From assembly GCF_900107235.1 (NCBI RefSeq), contig NZ_FNPF01000001.1, positions 310,001-374,000 on the forward strand: a stretch of 64,000 nucleotides of DNA, in the 5' to 3' direction. Shown in pieces: positions 25,570 through 34,602 of this stretch (position 1 is its first letter; each line of letters starts with the position of its first letter). A program made the position numbers and the translations under genes. The notes under the pieces are model-generated. The model had not been told where the DNA came from and did not search any database. It worked only from the letters and a program-made list of their open reading frames with translations. This stretch comes from Citreimonas salinaria. Its GTDB lineage: Bacteria > Pseudomonadota > Alphaproteobacteria > Rhodobacterales > Rhodobacteraceae.

Positions 25570-27409
25570 TCGGCAGCCTGCGTGTCGGGGTCGAGGAACC
25601 CGCCGGATTGGCGGGCCCAGAACCGGGCATATAGCCCGCCCTGCGCCAAAAGCGCGTCGTGGGTGCCATCCTCGACGATGCGGCCCTCGTCCAGCACGAT
25701 GATCCGGTCCATCGCGGCGATGGTCGACAGCCGGTGCGCGATGGCGATGACGGTCTTGCCCTCCATCATGCCATACAGCGTGTCCTGGATCACCGCCTCG
25801 ACCTCGGAGTCCAGCGCGCTGGTGGCCTCGTCCAGAAGCAGGATCGGCGCGTCCTTGAGCATCGCGCGGGCCAGCGTCACGCGCTGGCGCTGCCCGCCCG
25901 ACAGCTTGATGCCGCGCTCGCCCACCTGCGCATCGTAGCCGCGGTTGCCCTTCGGGTCGACGAGGTCGAGGATGAAGTCGTGCGCCTGCGCGCGTTTCGC
26001 GGCCTCGATCATCTGCGCCTCGGAGGCGTCGGGGCGGCCATAGAGCAGGTTGTCGCGGACCGAGCGGTGCAGCAGCGCGCTGTCCTGCTGGACCATGCCG
26101 ATGGCGCGGCGCAGGCTGTCCTGCGTCACCTTCGAGATGTCCTGCCCGTCGATCTCGATCACGCCGCGCTCGGCGTCGTAGAAGCGCAGTAGCAGCTTGA
26201 CCAGCGTGGACTTGCCCGCGCCGGACCGGCCGACAAGGCCGACCTTCTCGCCCGGCTTTATGGTCAGGTCGACGCGATCCAACCCGCCGGCGCCGCGCCC
26301 GTAATGGTGCGACACGCCCTCCAGCCGGATCTCTCCCTTGTCCAGCTTCAGCGGCTGCGCGCCGGGCGCATCGACCAGCGTGACGGGTTGGGCGATGGTC
26401 TCCATCCCCTCGGCCACCACGCCGAGTTGGCGGAAGAAGGTGGTCAGCGCCCACATGATCCAGCCGGTCATGCTGTTCAGCCGAAGCGTCAAGGCGGACG
26501 CCGCCGCAACGGCGCCGGTCGTCGCTGCGCCCTGCATCCACAGCGCGATCGCCCAGCCGACGACGCCGACGATCAGCAGCCCGTTCAGCAGGGTCAGCGC
26601 CACGTCCATGATCGTGTAGATCCGCATCTCGGTCCCGAAGGTGCGACGGGTCTTCTCGATCGCCTCCTTCGCGTAGTCCAGTTCCCTGTCGTGATGCGCG
26701 AACATCTTGACCGAGTGGATGTTGGTATAGGCGTCGACCACGCGGCCGGTGACCTCGGAGCGGGCATCCGACGCGGCCTTGGACGCGGGGCCGACGCGCT
26801 TGATCACCCACGACATCAGGACGGCATAGCCGATCAGCCACAGGATCAGCGGCGCCATCAGCCGCGGGTCGGCGCCGTTCAGCACGATCAGCGCGCCCAG
26901 CACGTAGGCCAGCGAATAGGTGATCGCGTCGAAGACCTGGAACACCGCCTCTCCGGCGGCGGGGGGCGTCTGATGATGCGATTGGCGATGCGGCCGGCGA
27001 AGTCGTTCTCGAACCAGCCCACCGACTGCCGCAGCACGTGACGATGCGCCCGCCAGCGGATCAGCGTGCCGAAATTGGGCATGATCGCGTTGTTGAGCAC
27101 CAGCACGTCGAGTGCCTGGAAGGCCGGGCGGATCAGCAGGACGAAGACGCCCAGCGCGATCAAGGCGGTGCCGTGGTCGGCCCAGACCTGCGCGGGGTCG
27201 CCCGACAGGATGTCGACCACCCAGCCCATCGCCCAGATCAGCCCAAGTTCGACCGCTGCGACGGTGACGCTGAGGATGCCGGCGACGATGAAAACGCGTT
27301 TGAACGGCCGCGCGTAGTCGAGCATGAACGGCCAGAGCCGACGCGGCGGGCGGTCGGTCTGCGGGTAGTCCGCATAGGGGTCGACGAGGGACTCGAATCT
27401 CCGGAACAC
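25566..27409 (-). pseudogene. ABC exporter half-transporter, interrupted by a -1 frameshift
   Basis: Paralogue and probable partner of the downstream exporter. The reading frame from the GTG at 27409 (behind aaaggagag) gives a normal exporter N-terminus up to WFENDFAGRIANRI, then turns to nonsense; the rest of the protein (PPAAGEAVFQVFDAITYS to the stop) continues in another frame. Adding one base (a C on the forward strand) between 26972 and 26973 restores IMQTPPAAGE, matching EMQTARALTD in the paralogue, and makes the span 615 codons. The ATPase half is complete: [29 protein letters not shown]. Either a recent inactivating deletion or a sequencing error. Confidence 0.85.
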
Positions 27410-27462
27410 CGGACTCTCCTTTCGCGGGCAAGCTAGCCCGGCGTCACGCGCTTCCCAACCGG

Positions 27463-28611
27463 TTAACGCAGAAGGTCGTTCCGCGTCAGCGTGAAATCCG
27501 AGGCGATCCAGCGCGCTTCCAGTTCGCGAAGCCTTTGGCCCAGCGCGGGACCTTCGTAGGTGGGCATCAGGTCACGCGCCGTGACGGGAAATCTTGCACT
27601 GGCGCCGCGGTCGATCCTTTCTGTCGCATCGGTCGGCAGCGGCTGGTCCAGCATGGCCGCGCGCAGCACGGCGACGTCGCGCGCGGTGTCGGCGCCGTGG
27701 CGCCAGGCCAACTCGGCCAGGCCGGCGGGCGCGCCGGTGGCGTCGTGCAGCAGGGCCAGTCGCCGCGCGTCGGCCTTCGAGTGGCGCAGGTCCTCTGAGC
27801 CGTCGCAGCCCAGCGCGGCCAGCCGACGCAGGGCATCCGGCGGCAGGTTCAGCGCGGGTTCGAGCGCGATGAGCGGACCCAGCGCGCCGGGATCGGCGCC
27901 GGGCAGAACCGCGCGCAGCACGCCCACCTGCACCATGACGGCGACGGCGGGCCCCGGGTCGGGCGCGGCCATCAGCTTGCGCAATTCGGCACCGACGCGT
28001 TCGCGCGACAGCTTTTCCAGCCCGTCGAGATTGCGCGCGATCCCGTCCAGCGCATCGGCGTCAAAGCCCTGGTCGGGGTCGCCATACCACGCGGCAAAGC
28101 GGAAGAAGCGCAGGATGCGCAGGTAATCCTCGGCGATGCGGTCCGAGGGCTGGCCGATGAAGCGGACGCGGCGGGCCTGCAGGTCGGCGAGACCGCCCAA
28201 CGGGTCGATCAGCCGCCCGTGCCGGTCGGCGTAAAGCGCGTTCATGGTGAAATCGCGCCGCGCGGCATCCTCCTCGACCGTGTCCGAGAAGCGCACCACC
28301 GCGTGTCGGCCGTCGGTCTCGACGTCCGCGCGGAAGGTGGTGACCTCGAATCCCAGTCCCTCGGCCACCACGGTGACGGTGCCGTGTTCGACGCCGGTGG
28401 GCACCGGCTTCAACCCGGCGGCCCTGGCCAGCGCGATCACCCGCTCGGGGTGCGCATCGGTCGAGATGTCCACGTCGGCGACCGGCGCGCCCAGCAGCGC
28501 GTTGCGCACGCAGCCGCCCACCGCGTAGGCGGCGTGCCCTGCCCCGTCGAGCATCGCCATCACCGCCTGCGTGGCGGGCGCGTCCAGCCAGTCGCCGCTG
28601 ACGCGGGTCAC
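27463..28611 (-). CDS. cca: CCA-adding enzyme / polyA polymerase family nucleotidyltransferase
   Basis: Adds or repairs the CCA 3' end of tRNA; 382 residues, cytoplasmic. Nucleotidyltransferase motif A is GGCVRNALLG followed by the metal-binding aspartates in VADVDIST; RRDFTMNALY and EDYLRILRFFRF are the template-recognition blocks. Start taken as the GTG at 28611 because it overlaps the NUDIX stop (GTGA); the open frame upstream lies inside the NUDIX gene. The exporter gene starts 53 bp downstream. Confidence 0.92.
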   Translation of the reverse strand: MTRVSGDWLDAPATQAVMAMLDGAGHAAYAVGGCVRNALLGAPVADVDISTDAHPERVIALARAAGLKPVPTGVEHGTVTVVAEGLGFEVTTFRADVETDGRHAVVRFSDTVEEDAARRDFTMNALYADRHGRLIDPLGGLADLQARRVRFIGQPSDRIAEDYLRILRFFRFAAWYGDPDQGFDADALDGIARNLDGLEKLSRERVGAELRKLMAAPDPGPAVAVMVQVGVLRAVLPGADPGALGPLIALEPALNLPPDALRRLAALGCDGSEDLRHSKADARRLALLHDATGAPAGLAELAWRHGADTARDVAVLRAAMLDQPLPTDATERIDRGASARFPVTARDLMPTYEGPALGQRLRELEARWIASDFTLTRNDLLR

Positions 28612-29210
28612 GGGTTCACCCGGTCGGCCAGCCCCCGAAGGATGCGCGCGGTGGCGCCCCAGATGTAGTAGGGTCCGAAGGGTGCCGTGTAGTAATGCCG
28701 CCGCGTTCCGCGCCAACGCCGGGCCTGCTGCCAGTAGCGCGCCGGGTCGGTCACGTGCTCGAACGGGACGGTGAAGATTTCGTCCACCTCGCCGGGTTCG
28801 GGCACGGGATTGAACGGGCCACGGATCAGGCCCAGCACCGGCGTCATCAGGAAACCGGTGACCGTCTCGTGCGTGGGCATCGTGCCAAGCACCTCGACCG
28901 TCTCGGGCACGAGCCCGACCTCTTCGTGCGCCTCGCGCAGGGCGGCGTCGATCGCGTCGGCGTCGATCTCGTCCTGCTTGCCGCCGGGAAAGGCGATCTG
29001 GCCCGGGTGGTGCTTCAGCCGGGACGAGCGTTTCGTCAGCACCAGCGCCAGTCCGTCGCCGCGTTCGACGAAGGCGACCAGAACGCCCGCCGGGCGCAGG
29101 GTGCGGCCCGGTGGCAGCACCGCGTCGGGATTCAGGTCGAAATCGGAAGAGGCCGGGTCGTCCGCCCCGGCCACCGCCCGCAATGCGGCTATCTGCTCAG
29201 CCTTGCCCAT
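28608..29210 (-). CDS. NUDIX hydrolase, CoA pyrophosphatase type
   Basis: 200 residues. The CoA-specific subfamily block LTKRSSRLKHHPGQIAFPGG precedes the Nudix box, which ends in REAHEEVGL (92-100). Family members split coenzyme A and derivatives into phosphopantetheine and 3',5'-ADP, a clean-up role in the cytoplasm. It overlaps hslO upstream by 14 bp and cca downstream by 4 bp, so the three are probably one operon. Confidence 0.9.
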   Translation of the reverse strand: MGKAEQIAALRAVAGADDPASSDFDLNPDAVLPPGRTLRPAGVLVAFVERGDGLALVLTKRSSRLKHHPGQIAFPGGKQDEIDADAIDAALREAHEEVGLVPETVEVLGTMPTHETVTGFLMTPVLGLIRGPFNPVPEPGEVDEIFTVPFEHVTDPARYWQQARRWRGTRRHYYTAPFGPYYIWGATARILRGLADRVNP

Positions 29211-30183
29211 CGCCGGCCTCGAACCCCAGCGTCGCGGGGTCCAGATCGTAGTGCGCGCCGCAGAACTGGCAGTCGGCGGTCACGCGCCCTTCCTCGGTGG
29301 TCATCTTCTCGATGTCCTTGGCCGAGTAGATCGACAGGCTCTGGCGCACGCGGTCCTCGGAGCAGGTGCAGCCGAACTGGACCGGCTGGCTGTCGAAGAC
29401 GCGCGGCGTCTCTTCGTGGAACAGGCGCACCAGAAGGTCGGTCGGCGCCACCTGCGGGCCGATCAGCTCCATCTCCTCGACGGTGTTCAGGTGCATCGTG
29501 ACGCGGTTCCAGTTCTCCTTGTCGTCGCCGTCCACCAGGTCGTGCGCCTCGAGCAGCCCTTCGTCGCCCGAGCCGCCGCCCTGCGCGAAGGGCGACGCCT
29601 TGGGCATGTGCTGGAGCATGATGCCGCCCGCGCGCCAGTGTTCCTTGACGCCCGGCTCGGTCGAGCGGCCGTAGGACAGCGCGAAGATTGTCGGCAGCTG
29701 TTCGGACTGTGCGAAGTAGCTGGCGGCGCAATCCGAGAGCGAGGTGCCGGCGATGGGCGTGATGCCCTGGTAGGGCGTCATCCCCTGGCCCTGGTCGATC
29801 AGGATGGCGAAATAGCCCTTGCCCAGCTGGTCGAACCCGCGCGCGTCGGTGACGCGGTCGCGGTCGAAGCTGGCATAGGCGCGGATGCGCGCAGGCTCGC
29901 CTTCCTCGGACGGTCCGTAATAGTCGGTGGCAATCATGCGCACCGGGCCATCGGTCTGGACCTGCAGCGACAGTTTCCAGCGCAGCTTGATCGTCTGGCC
30001 GATCAGCGCGGTCAGCAGGGCCATCTCGGCCACCAGCGCCTCGACCGCGGGGGGGTAGTCGTGCTGCCGCAGCACGCCGGACAGCACGCCGTCGAGCCGC
30101 GCGATGCGGCCCCGCATGTCGGGCCGGTCAAGCTGGAAGGGCAGGACGGTATCGTCCCAGGCGATTTTTGTGCCGATGCTCAT
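29197..30183 (-). CDS. hslO: Hsp33, redox-regulated chaperone
   Basis: Chaperone activated by oxidative unfolding; 328 residues. The zinc/redox switch is the C-terminal CxC and CxxC pair: C272/C274 (GCTCSEDR) and C305/C308 (CQFCG). The N-terminal domain includes RGRIARLDGVL and the central AEMALLTALIGQTIKLRWKL. Start at the ATG behind aaggaaac; the frame is open upstream without similarity. It heads the leftward run hslO-NUDIX-cca-ABC exporters. Confidence 0.94.
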   Translation of the reverse strand: MSIGTKIAWDDTVLPFQLDRPDMRGRIARLDGVLSGVLRQHDYPPAVEALVAEMALLTALIGQTIKLRWKLSLQVQTDGPVRMIATDYYGPSEEGEPARIRAYASFDRDRVTDARGFDQLGKGYFAILIDQGQGMTPYQGITPIAGTSLSDCAASYFAQSEQLPTIFALSYGRSTEPGVKEHWRAGGIMLQHMPKASPFAQGGGSGDEGLLEAHDLVDGDDKENWNRVTMHLNTVEEMELIGPQVAPTDLLVRLFHEETPRVFDSQPVQFGCTCSEDRVRQSLSIYSAKDIEKMTTEEGRVTADCQFCGAHYDLDPATLGFEAGDGQG

Positions 30184-30259
30184 GGGGTTTCCTTGTGGGC
30201 CGGTCGCAGGCATAGGTGTGCCATATAGGCATGACGCGGCGCGACGCAACGGGGGAGCG

Positions 30260-30712
30260 ATGATCCGACGGTACGGTGCGCCGCCCGATCCCGGCCGGCG
30301 CTGGACGCTGCGCCCGGGGGTCTACGCGATCCTGCCGCGCGACGGCGCGCTTCTGCTGACCCACCAGAGCGACCCGGTGCCGGAATACCAGCTGCCGGGT
30401 GGCGGCATCGAAGCGGGCGAGCATCCGGTTGCCGCGCTGCACCGCGAGGTGTTCGAGGAAACCGGCTGGAGCATCGGCCCGCCGCGGCGGCTGGGAGCCT
30501 TCCGGCGGTTCACCTTCATGCCGGAATACGACCTTTGGGCCGAAAAGCTGTGCACGATCTACCTGGCACGGCCGGTGCGCCGCCTTGGTGCGCCGTCCGA
30601 GCCGGGGCATCTGGCGTGCTGAATGCCCGACGCCGAGGCCGCGGCGCTGCTGGGCAATCCCGGCGACGCGGCCTTCGTGGCCGGCTTGCCTGTCACGGAG
30701 TCTCGACGCTGA
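30260..30712 (+). pseudogene. NUDIX hydrolase with probable nonsense mutation
   Basis: The reading frame from 30260 (behind gggggagcg) has a Nudix box, GGGIEAGEHPVAALHREVFEETG, and ends at a TGA at 30620-30622 after EPGHLAC. The same frame continues directly after the TGA with MPDAEAAALLGNPGDAAFVAGL to a second stop at 30712. Related proteins read roughly EPGH-A-x-W-M at this point, so TGA most likely replaces a TGG (Trp) codon. The truncated product (120 residues) keeps the catalytic box but loses the last helix, so it may or may not be active. The extended frame overlaps the convergent response-regulator gene by 20 bp. Confidence 0.65.
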
Positions 30713-31988
30713 GCGCGTCGAATTCGAGAAGCGCGGCCGAGACGTCGTCTCCCAGGTCGCTGTCGACGAGCTCGGTGCGCAGGCGCCAGAACATGTCGTG
30801 CAACAGCTCCTCGCCCCGTGCATGGGCGGCGGTCTGGCGGAAGAGGTCGACCAGCCCCTGCTCCTCCAGCATCGAGCCGTCGCGCATCCGCGCCTCGGTG
30901 AAGCCGTCGGAATAGATCAGCAGGCGGTCGCCCGGCGCCATGTCGAAGCGGACCTGGTCGTAGCGAACGTCCGGCACGAGCCCGATCGGCAGGCCGCCCT
31001 CGCCCAGCAGCCGGATCTCGCCATCGGCGCGCAGCAGGATCGGCGGCGGATGTCCCGCCTGGACCATCCTCATCTCTCCGCTGTGCAGGTCGCCGGTGAC
31101 GTAGGCCATCGTCAGGTATTCATCGACGCCCGGGTCGGCCGCCAGCCGGCGGTTGAGCTTTTCGGCGACCACCTCGGGCGGGTGCAGCGCGAAATAGCGA
31201 TCGAAGCGGCGTTCCAGCGCGAGGTTCTGGTCGGGGAAGCGGCTTGACAGGTAGCCCGCCACACGCGCGGTCACCATGGCCGAGGTGATGCCGTGGCCCG
31301 AAACGTCGATGCCGTACATCCCCAGCCGCCCGGTCCCGGGGCTGAACATGCCGACGAGGTCGCCGCCGACGTGACCGCAGGGCTGCAGCAGCAGGCTGAC
31401 CCGCGACGTGCCGAACAGGCGCGAGCGTTCAGGCACCAGCGCCTGCTGGATGGTCCGCGCCTGCTTCAGATCGCGGTCGATCTCGGCATGCAGGACGCGC
31501 AACTGGTCCAGCGCCTCGCCCAGCTGGCGGTTGCGGTCGGACAGCGCGCGCTCCATCGCGAGGACGCGCGAACCGGCACTCAGGCGCGCGCGCAGTTCCG
31601 GCGCGTTGACGGGCTTCGACAGGAAGTCATCGGCGCCCGCGTCCAGCCCCTCGGCGACCTCGGCCTTGTCGGTCTTGGCGGACAGCAGGATGAAATAGCC
31701 GTAGCCGTCGTGCGGCAGGTCACGGAACGCCCGGCACAGATCGACGCCGCTCATGCCGGGCATCATCCAGTCCGAGATCACGATGTCGGGCGGCGCGGCA
31801 AGACACGCCTCGATCGCCTGCTCGCCGCTCTCGGCCTGCGCGACGGCAAAGCCCCAGCGTTCGAGCATCGAGCGCAGGATTCGCAACTGCACCCTGCTGT
31901 CGTCGACGATCAGCACGTGGCGCACGGATGCCGGCCGCCCCGCCGGGTCGGTCTTGGGGTCGTGCGACGAGGGACCGGCGCGTTGCAT
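30693..31988 (-). CDS. Response regulator with PP2C-type (SpoIIE/RsbU) phosphatase output
   Basis: 431 residues. The receiver domain is at about 24-140 with phospho-acceptor Asp73 (ISDWMMPG), acidic pair DD at 29-30 and Lys125 (SKP). A coiled linker (about 140-200) leads to a PPM/SpoIIE phosphatase domain with metal-binding blocks GHVGGDLVG, YGIDVSGHG and LIYSDGFTEA. In relatives such proteins dephosphorylate anti-sigma-factor antagonists, tying a phosphorelay to a general stress response. No sigma factor or anti-sigma gene is visible here. It is divergent from a gene for an Hpt protein. Confidence 0.9.
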   Translation of the reverse strand: MQRAGPSSHDPKTDPAGRPASVRHVLIVDDSRVQLRILRSMLERWGFAVAQAESGEQAIEACLAAPPDIVISDWMMPGMSGVDLCRAFRDLPHDGYGYFILLSAKTDKAEVAEGLDAGADDFLSKPVNAPELRARLSAGSRVLAMERALSDRNRQLGEALDQLRVLHAEIDRDLKQARTIQQALVPERSRLFGTSRVSLLLQPCGHVGGDLVGMFSPGTGRLGMYGIDVSGHGITSAMVTARVAGYLSSRFPDQNLALERRFDRYFALHPPEVVAEKLNRRLAADPGVDEYLTMAYVTGDLHSGEMRMVQAGHPPPILLRADGEIRLLGEGGLPIGLVPDVRYDQVRFDMAPGDRLLIYSDGFTEARMRDGSMLEEQGLVDLFRQTAAHARGEELLHDMFWRLRTELVDSDLGDDVSAALLEFDALSVETP

Positions 31989-32127
31989 CCGACGAAAAGA
32001 ACCGGTGCCGATTAAGAAGCTGTGAACCCTAAAATGCGACGCAAAGAGCGATTTGGCGCTCGTCCTTCGTTCACCCTTTTCCCCCAATCTCGGGAAAGCC
32101 CCGGAGCGCGGGAAAAGGGGATGTGCG

Positions 32128-32460
32128 ATGATCGACTGGGCACGCGTGTGCGAACTGCGCGACGAGATCGGCGCGGAGGACTTCGAGGAGGTGGCCGAGC
32201 TTTTCCTGACCGAGGTGTCGCAATGCATCGCGGACCTGCCGGCGGCGCGAAGCCCGGCGGTGCTGCGCGAGCGGATGCACGCGCTGAAGGGCGCGTCGCT
32301 GAACCTGGGCTTCGCCGCGCTGGCCGATATCTGCCGCGCCGGGGAACGGGCGGCCGCGCAGGGCGACATGAACGCGGTGCGCCCGGCCGAAGTCCGCAAC
32401 ATCTTCGCCGCGTCGCTGGCCGCTTTCGAAGCCGAATTCGCCCGGCGCTTCGCCGCGTAA
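32128..32460 (+). CDS. Histidine phosphotransfer (Hpt) protein
   Basis: 110 residues, almost entirely an Hpt four-helix domain. The phospho-accepting residue is probably His51 in MHALKGAS, the hallmark HxLKG motif. Cytoplasmic relay protein that would pass phosphate between a hybrid kinase and a receiver such as that of the divergent response regulator. Start at the ATG giving MIDWARV behind aaaagggg; the longer in-frame upstream extension has no Hpt similarity. No cognate kinase is in the window. Confidence 0.88.
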   Translation: MIDWARVCELRDEIGAEDFEEVAELFLTEVSQCIADLPAARSPAVLRERMHALKGASLNLGFAALADICRAGERAAAQGDMNAVRPAEVRNIFAASLAAFEAEFARRFAA

Positions 32461-32470
32461 ACGCGACAGG

Positions 32471-33697
32471 TCAGATCACGAACCGGGCCAGAAGCTCATC
32501 GTCGGTGATGTCCTGATAGGTGAAGCCGTGCTCGTCCAGCTTGGCGAACAGCCGCGCGAAATTTGCGGGGTCCAGCGTCTCGATTCCGATCAGGACCGAC
32601 CCGAAGTTGCGCGCGGACTTCTTGAGATACTCGAACCGCGCGATGTCGTCGTCGGGGCCCAGCAGGTTCAGGAAGTCCTTCAGCGCACCGGGCCGCTGCG
32701 GCAGGCGGAGGATGAAGTACTTCTTTATGCCGGAATACCGCTGGGCGCGTTCCTTGACCTCGGGCAGACGCTCGAAGTCGAAGTTGCCGCCGGTGGTGAC
32801 GCAGACCACCTGCCGGCCGCGGATCGCCTGACCCAGATCCTTCAGCGCATCGACCGACAGGGCGCCGGCCGGTTCCAGCACGATGCCCTCGACGTTGAGC
32901 ATGTCGAGGATCGTGGTGCAGAGCCGGTCCTCGAGGATGGTCAGCGTGTTCGCAGCGCCGACGCCCGACAGCCGGGCAAAGGTGCGCTCGCCGATCTTCG
33001 CCACCGCCGCGCCGTCGGCAAAGGTGTCGACGCGCGGCAGGGCGACGGGTTCGCCCGCTTCCAGCGCAGCGCGCAGGCAGGCGCCGCCGGCGGGCTCGAC
33101 CAGAGTGAACAGGCTGTCGGTGCCGAGATAACTGAGAACACCCGCAGACAGACCGCCGCCGCCCACCGGCATCACGATGTGGTCGGGCGCGCGGCCCAGC
33201 TGCTCGACGATCTCGACCGCGACGCTGGCCTGCCCCTCGATCACGTCCTCGTCGTCGAAGGGCGACAGGAAGTGCCCGCCCTCGTCGGCGCAGAAGGCCT
33301 GCGCGGCGCGCAGCGTGTCGTCGAAGTAGTCGCCGATCAGCCGTATCTCAATGTTGTCGCCGCCGAAGATGCGGGTCTTCTGGATCTTCTGCTGCGGCGT
33401 CGTGACCGGCATGAAGATCACGCCGCGCTTGCCGAAATGCCGGCAGGACCACGCCACGCCCTGCGCGTGGTTACCCGCGCTGGCGCAGACGAACAGCGGC
33501 GCCTCGGCCTGCTTTCGCATGGCATTGAAGGCGCCGCGCAGCTTGTAGCTGCGCACCGGGCTCAGGTCCTCGCGCTTGAGCCAGATGTCCGCGCCGAAGC
33601 GCTCGGACAAGTGGGCGTTGCGCGACAGCGGCGTGGGCTCGAACACGTCGCGCATGGCATGGGCCGCGGCGCGGGCGGCGTTCTGGAAATCGGTCAT
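32471..33697 (-). CDS. ilvA: Threonine ammonia-lyase (biosynthetic threonine dehydratase)
   Basis: PLP enzyme converting threonine to 2-oxobutanoate, the first step of isoleucine synthesis; 408 residues. The PLP lysine is Lys52 in SYKLRGA; the glycine loop is PVGGGGLSAG. A single C-terminal ACT-like regulatory domain (about 335-408, LPQRPGALKDFLNLLGPDDDI) suggests feedback control by branched-chain amino acids, as in the short IlvA class. It is convergent with the Hpt gene (10 bp between stops). Confidence 0.94.
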   Translation of the reverse strand: MTDFQNAARAAAHAMRDVFEPTPLSRNAHLSERFGADIWLKREDLSPVRSYKLRGAFNAMRKQAEAPLFVCASAGNHAQGVAWSCRHFGKRGVIFMPVTTPQQKIQKTRIFGGDNIEIRLIGDYFDDTLRAAQAFCADEGGHFLSPFDDEDVIEGQASVAVEIVEQLGRAPDHIVMPVGGGGLSAGVLSYLGTDSLFTLVEPAGGACLRAALEAGEPVALPRVDTFADGAAVAKIGERTFARLSGVGAANTLTILEDRLCTTILDMLNVEGIVLEPAGALSVDALKDLGQAIRGRQVVCVTTGGNFDFERLPEVKERAQRYSGIKKYFILRLPQRPGALKDFLNLLGPDDDIARFEYLKKSARNFGSVLIGIETLDPANFARLFAKLDEHGFTYQDITDDELLARFVI

Positions 33698-33733
33698 GTG
33701 CGATCTGTGGCCCAGCGCGCGCCCCCGCGCAAG

Positions 33734-34474
33734 TCAGTCGATGGGGCGGCCCTGAACGTAGTGGCCGTAAAGCGTCGTCAGGACGGACACCCCGATGATC
33801 GTCGCGAACCAGCCGGTGACGATGGTGTAGACCACGTTCACGATAGACGTCGGGTCGGGATTCACCAAAGCCGGAGCCTGAATCACGAGGCTGGCGCCGA
33901 TCACGATGAAGGCGAGCACCACGATCGCGCCGTCGGCGTCCTTCGTCGCGCGCCATCCTTCGCGCAGGGACAGGCGGTGGCCCACGGCCGCAGCGGGCAG
34001 CGTCACGCCGAGGCGGAAGAACAGGTAGCCGCCCAGGCCAATCATGCCGAAGGCGAAGATCCCGGCGACGGCCGGCGCGATCGCCAGGAAGAGCATGATC
34101 GGGATGAACGCCACGAGAATACCCAGAACCACCACGATCCCCACGACGATCGACCGCCACAGGTAGCGCAGCAGCGTCGCCCCGTGCCATCGCGGCAGCC
34201 AGCCCTGCGGATATTCCTCTTCCAGCACGAAGCGGTGCCAGCCGACCGCGATCCACAGGCTGGCCACGATGGCCGCGAACGCAAGGATCACGCTCAGGAG
34301 CGATGGCTCGGCGGCCATGCCGGGCACCTCCGCGGCCTCGATCGGGCTGTAGAGCGCCGAGACCTGCCCGGCCACCTGCACCGTGTAGAGCAGCGCCGAC
34401 ACCCGCAGCGCCGGGCCGAGGTTGCGCAGCACCAGCCGCACCGAGTGCATGAAAATGTCCCAGCCCTTCTTCAC
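33734..34474 (-). CDS. Conserved multi-pass membrane protein of unknown function
   Basis: 246 residues with about six hydrophobic segments (roughly 20-40, 58-80, 107-128, 130-155, 182-200 and 212-236), so an integral inner-membrane protein. I do not recognise a named family. A polar loop with charged residues (FVLEEEYPQGWLPRWHGA) separates helices 2 and 3. It starts with ATG behind gcggtgaag and lies 36 bp upstream of ilvA on the same strand. Nothing in the neighbourhood (ilvA, argG) indicates a function. Confidence 0.75.
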   Translation of the reverse strand: MKKGWDIFMHSVRLVLRNLGPALRVSALLYTVQVAGQVSALYSPIEAAEVPGMAAEPSLLSVILAFAAIVASLWIAVGWHRFVLEEEYPQGWLPRWHGATLLRYLWRSIVVGIVVVLGILVAFIPIMLFLAIAPAVAGIFAFGMIGLGGYLFFRLGVTLPAAAVGHRLSLREGWRATKDADGAIVVLAFIVIGASLVIQAPALVNPDPTSIVNVVYTIVTGWFATIIGVSVLTTLYGHYVQGRPID

Positions 34475-34602
34475 CGCGCCCTCCGCCGCAACCCGCGTCC
34501 CCTGCGTAACAGTCCCGGCGGCCCGGTCAACGCCCAGCGCCTTGCCGCGCGCGGGAAAACCCGATAATCCGCAGCGCGATACGTGGACGGAAGGAACCCC
34601 CC

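Noticed and set aside
21742-25938. A 1398-codon rightward open frame opposite the channel, methyltransferase and exporter genes
   Set aside because: Its composition is His/Asp/Gly/Arg-rich as expected from antisense of high-GC genes; the real genes on the other strand have full family motifs.
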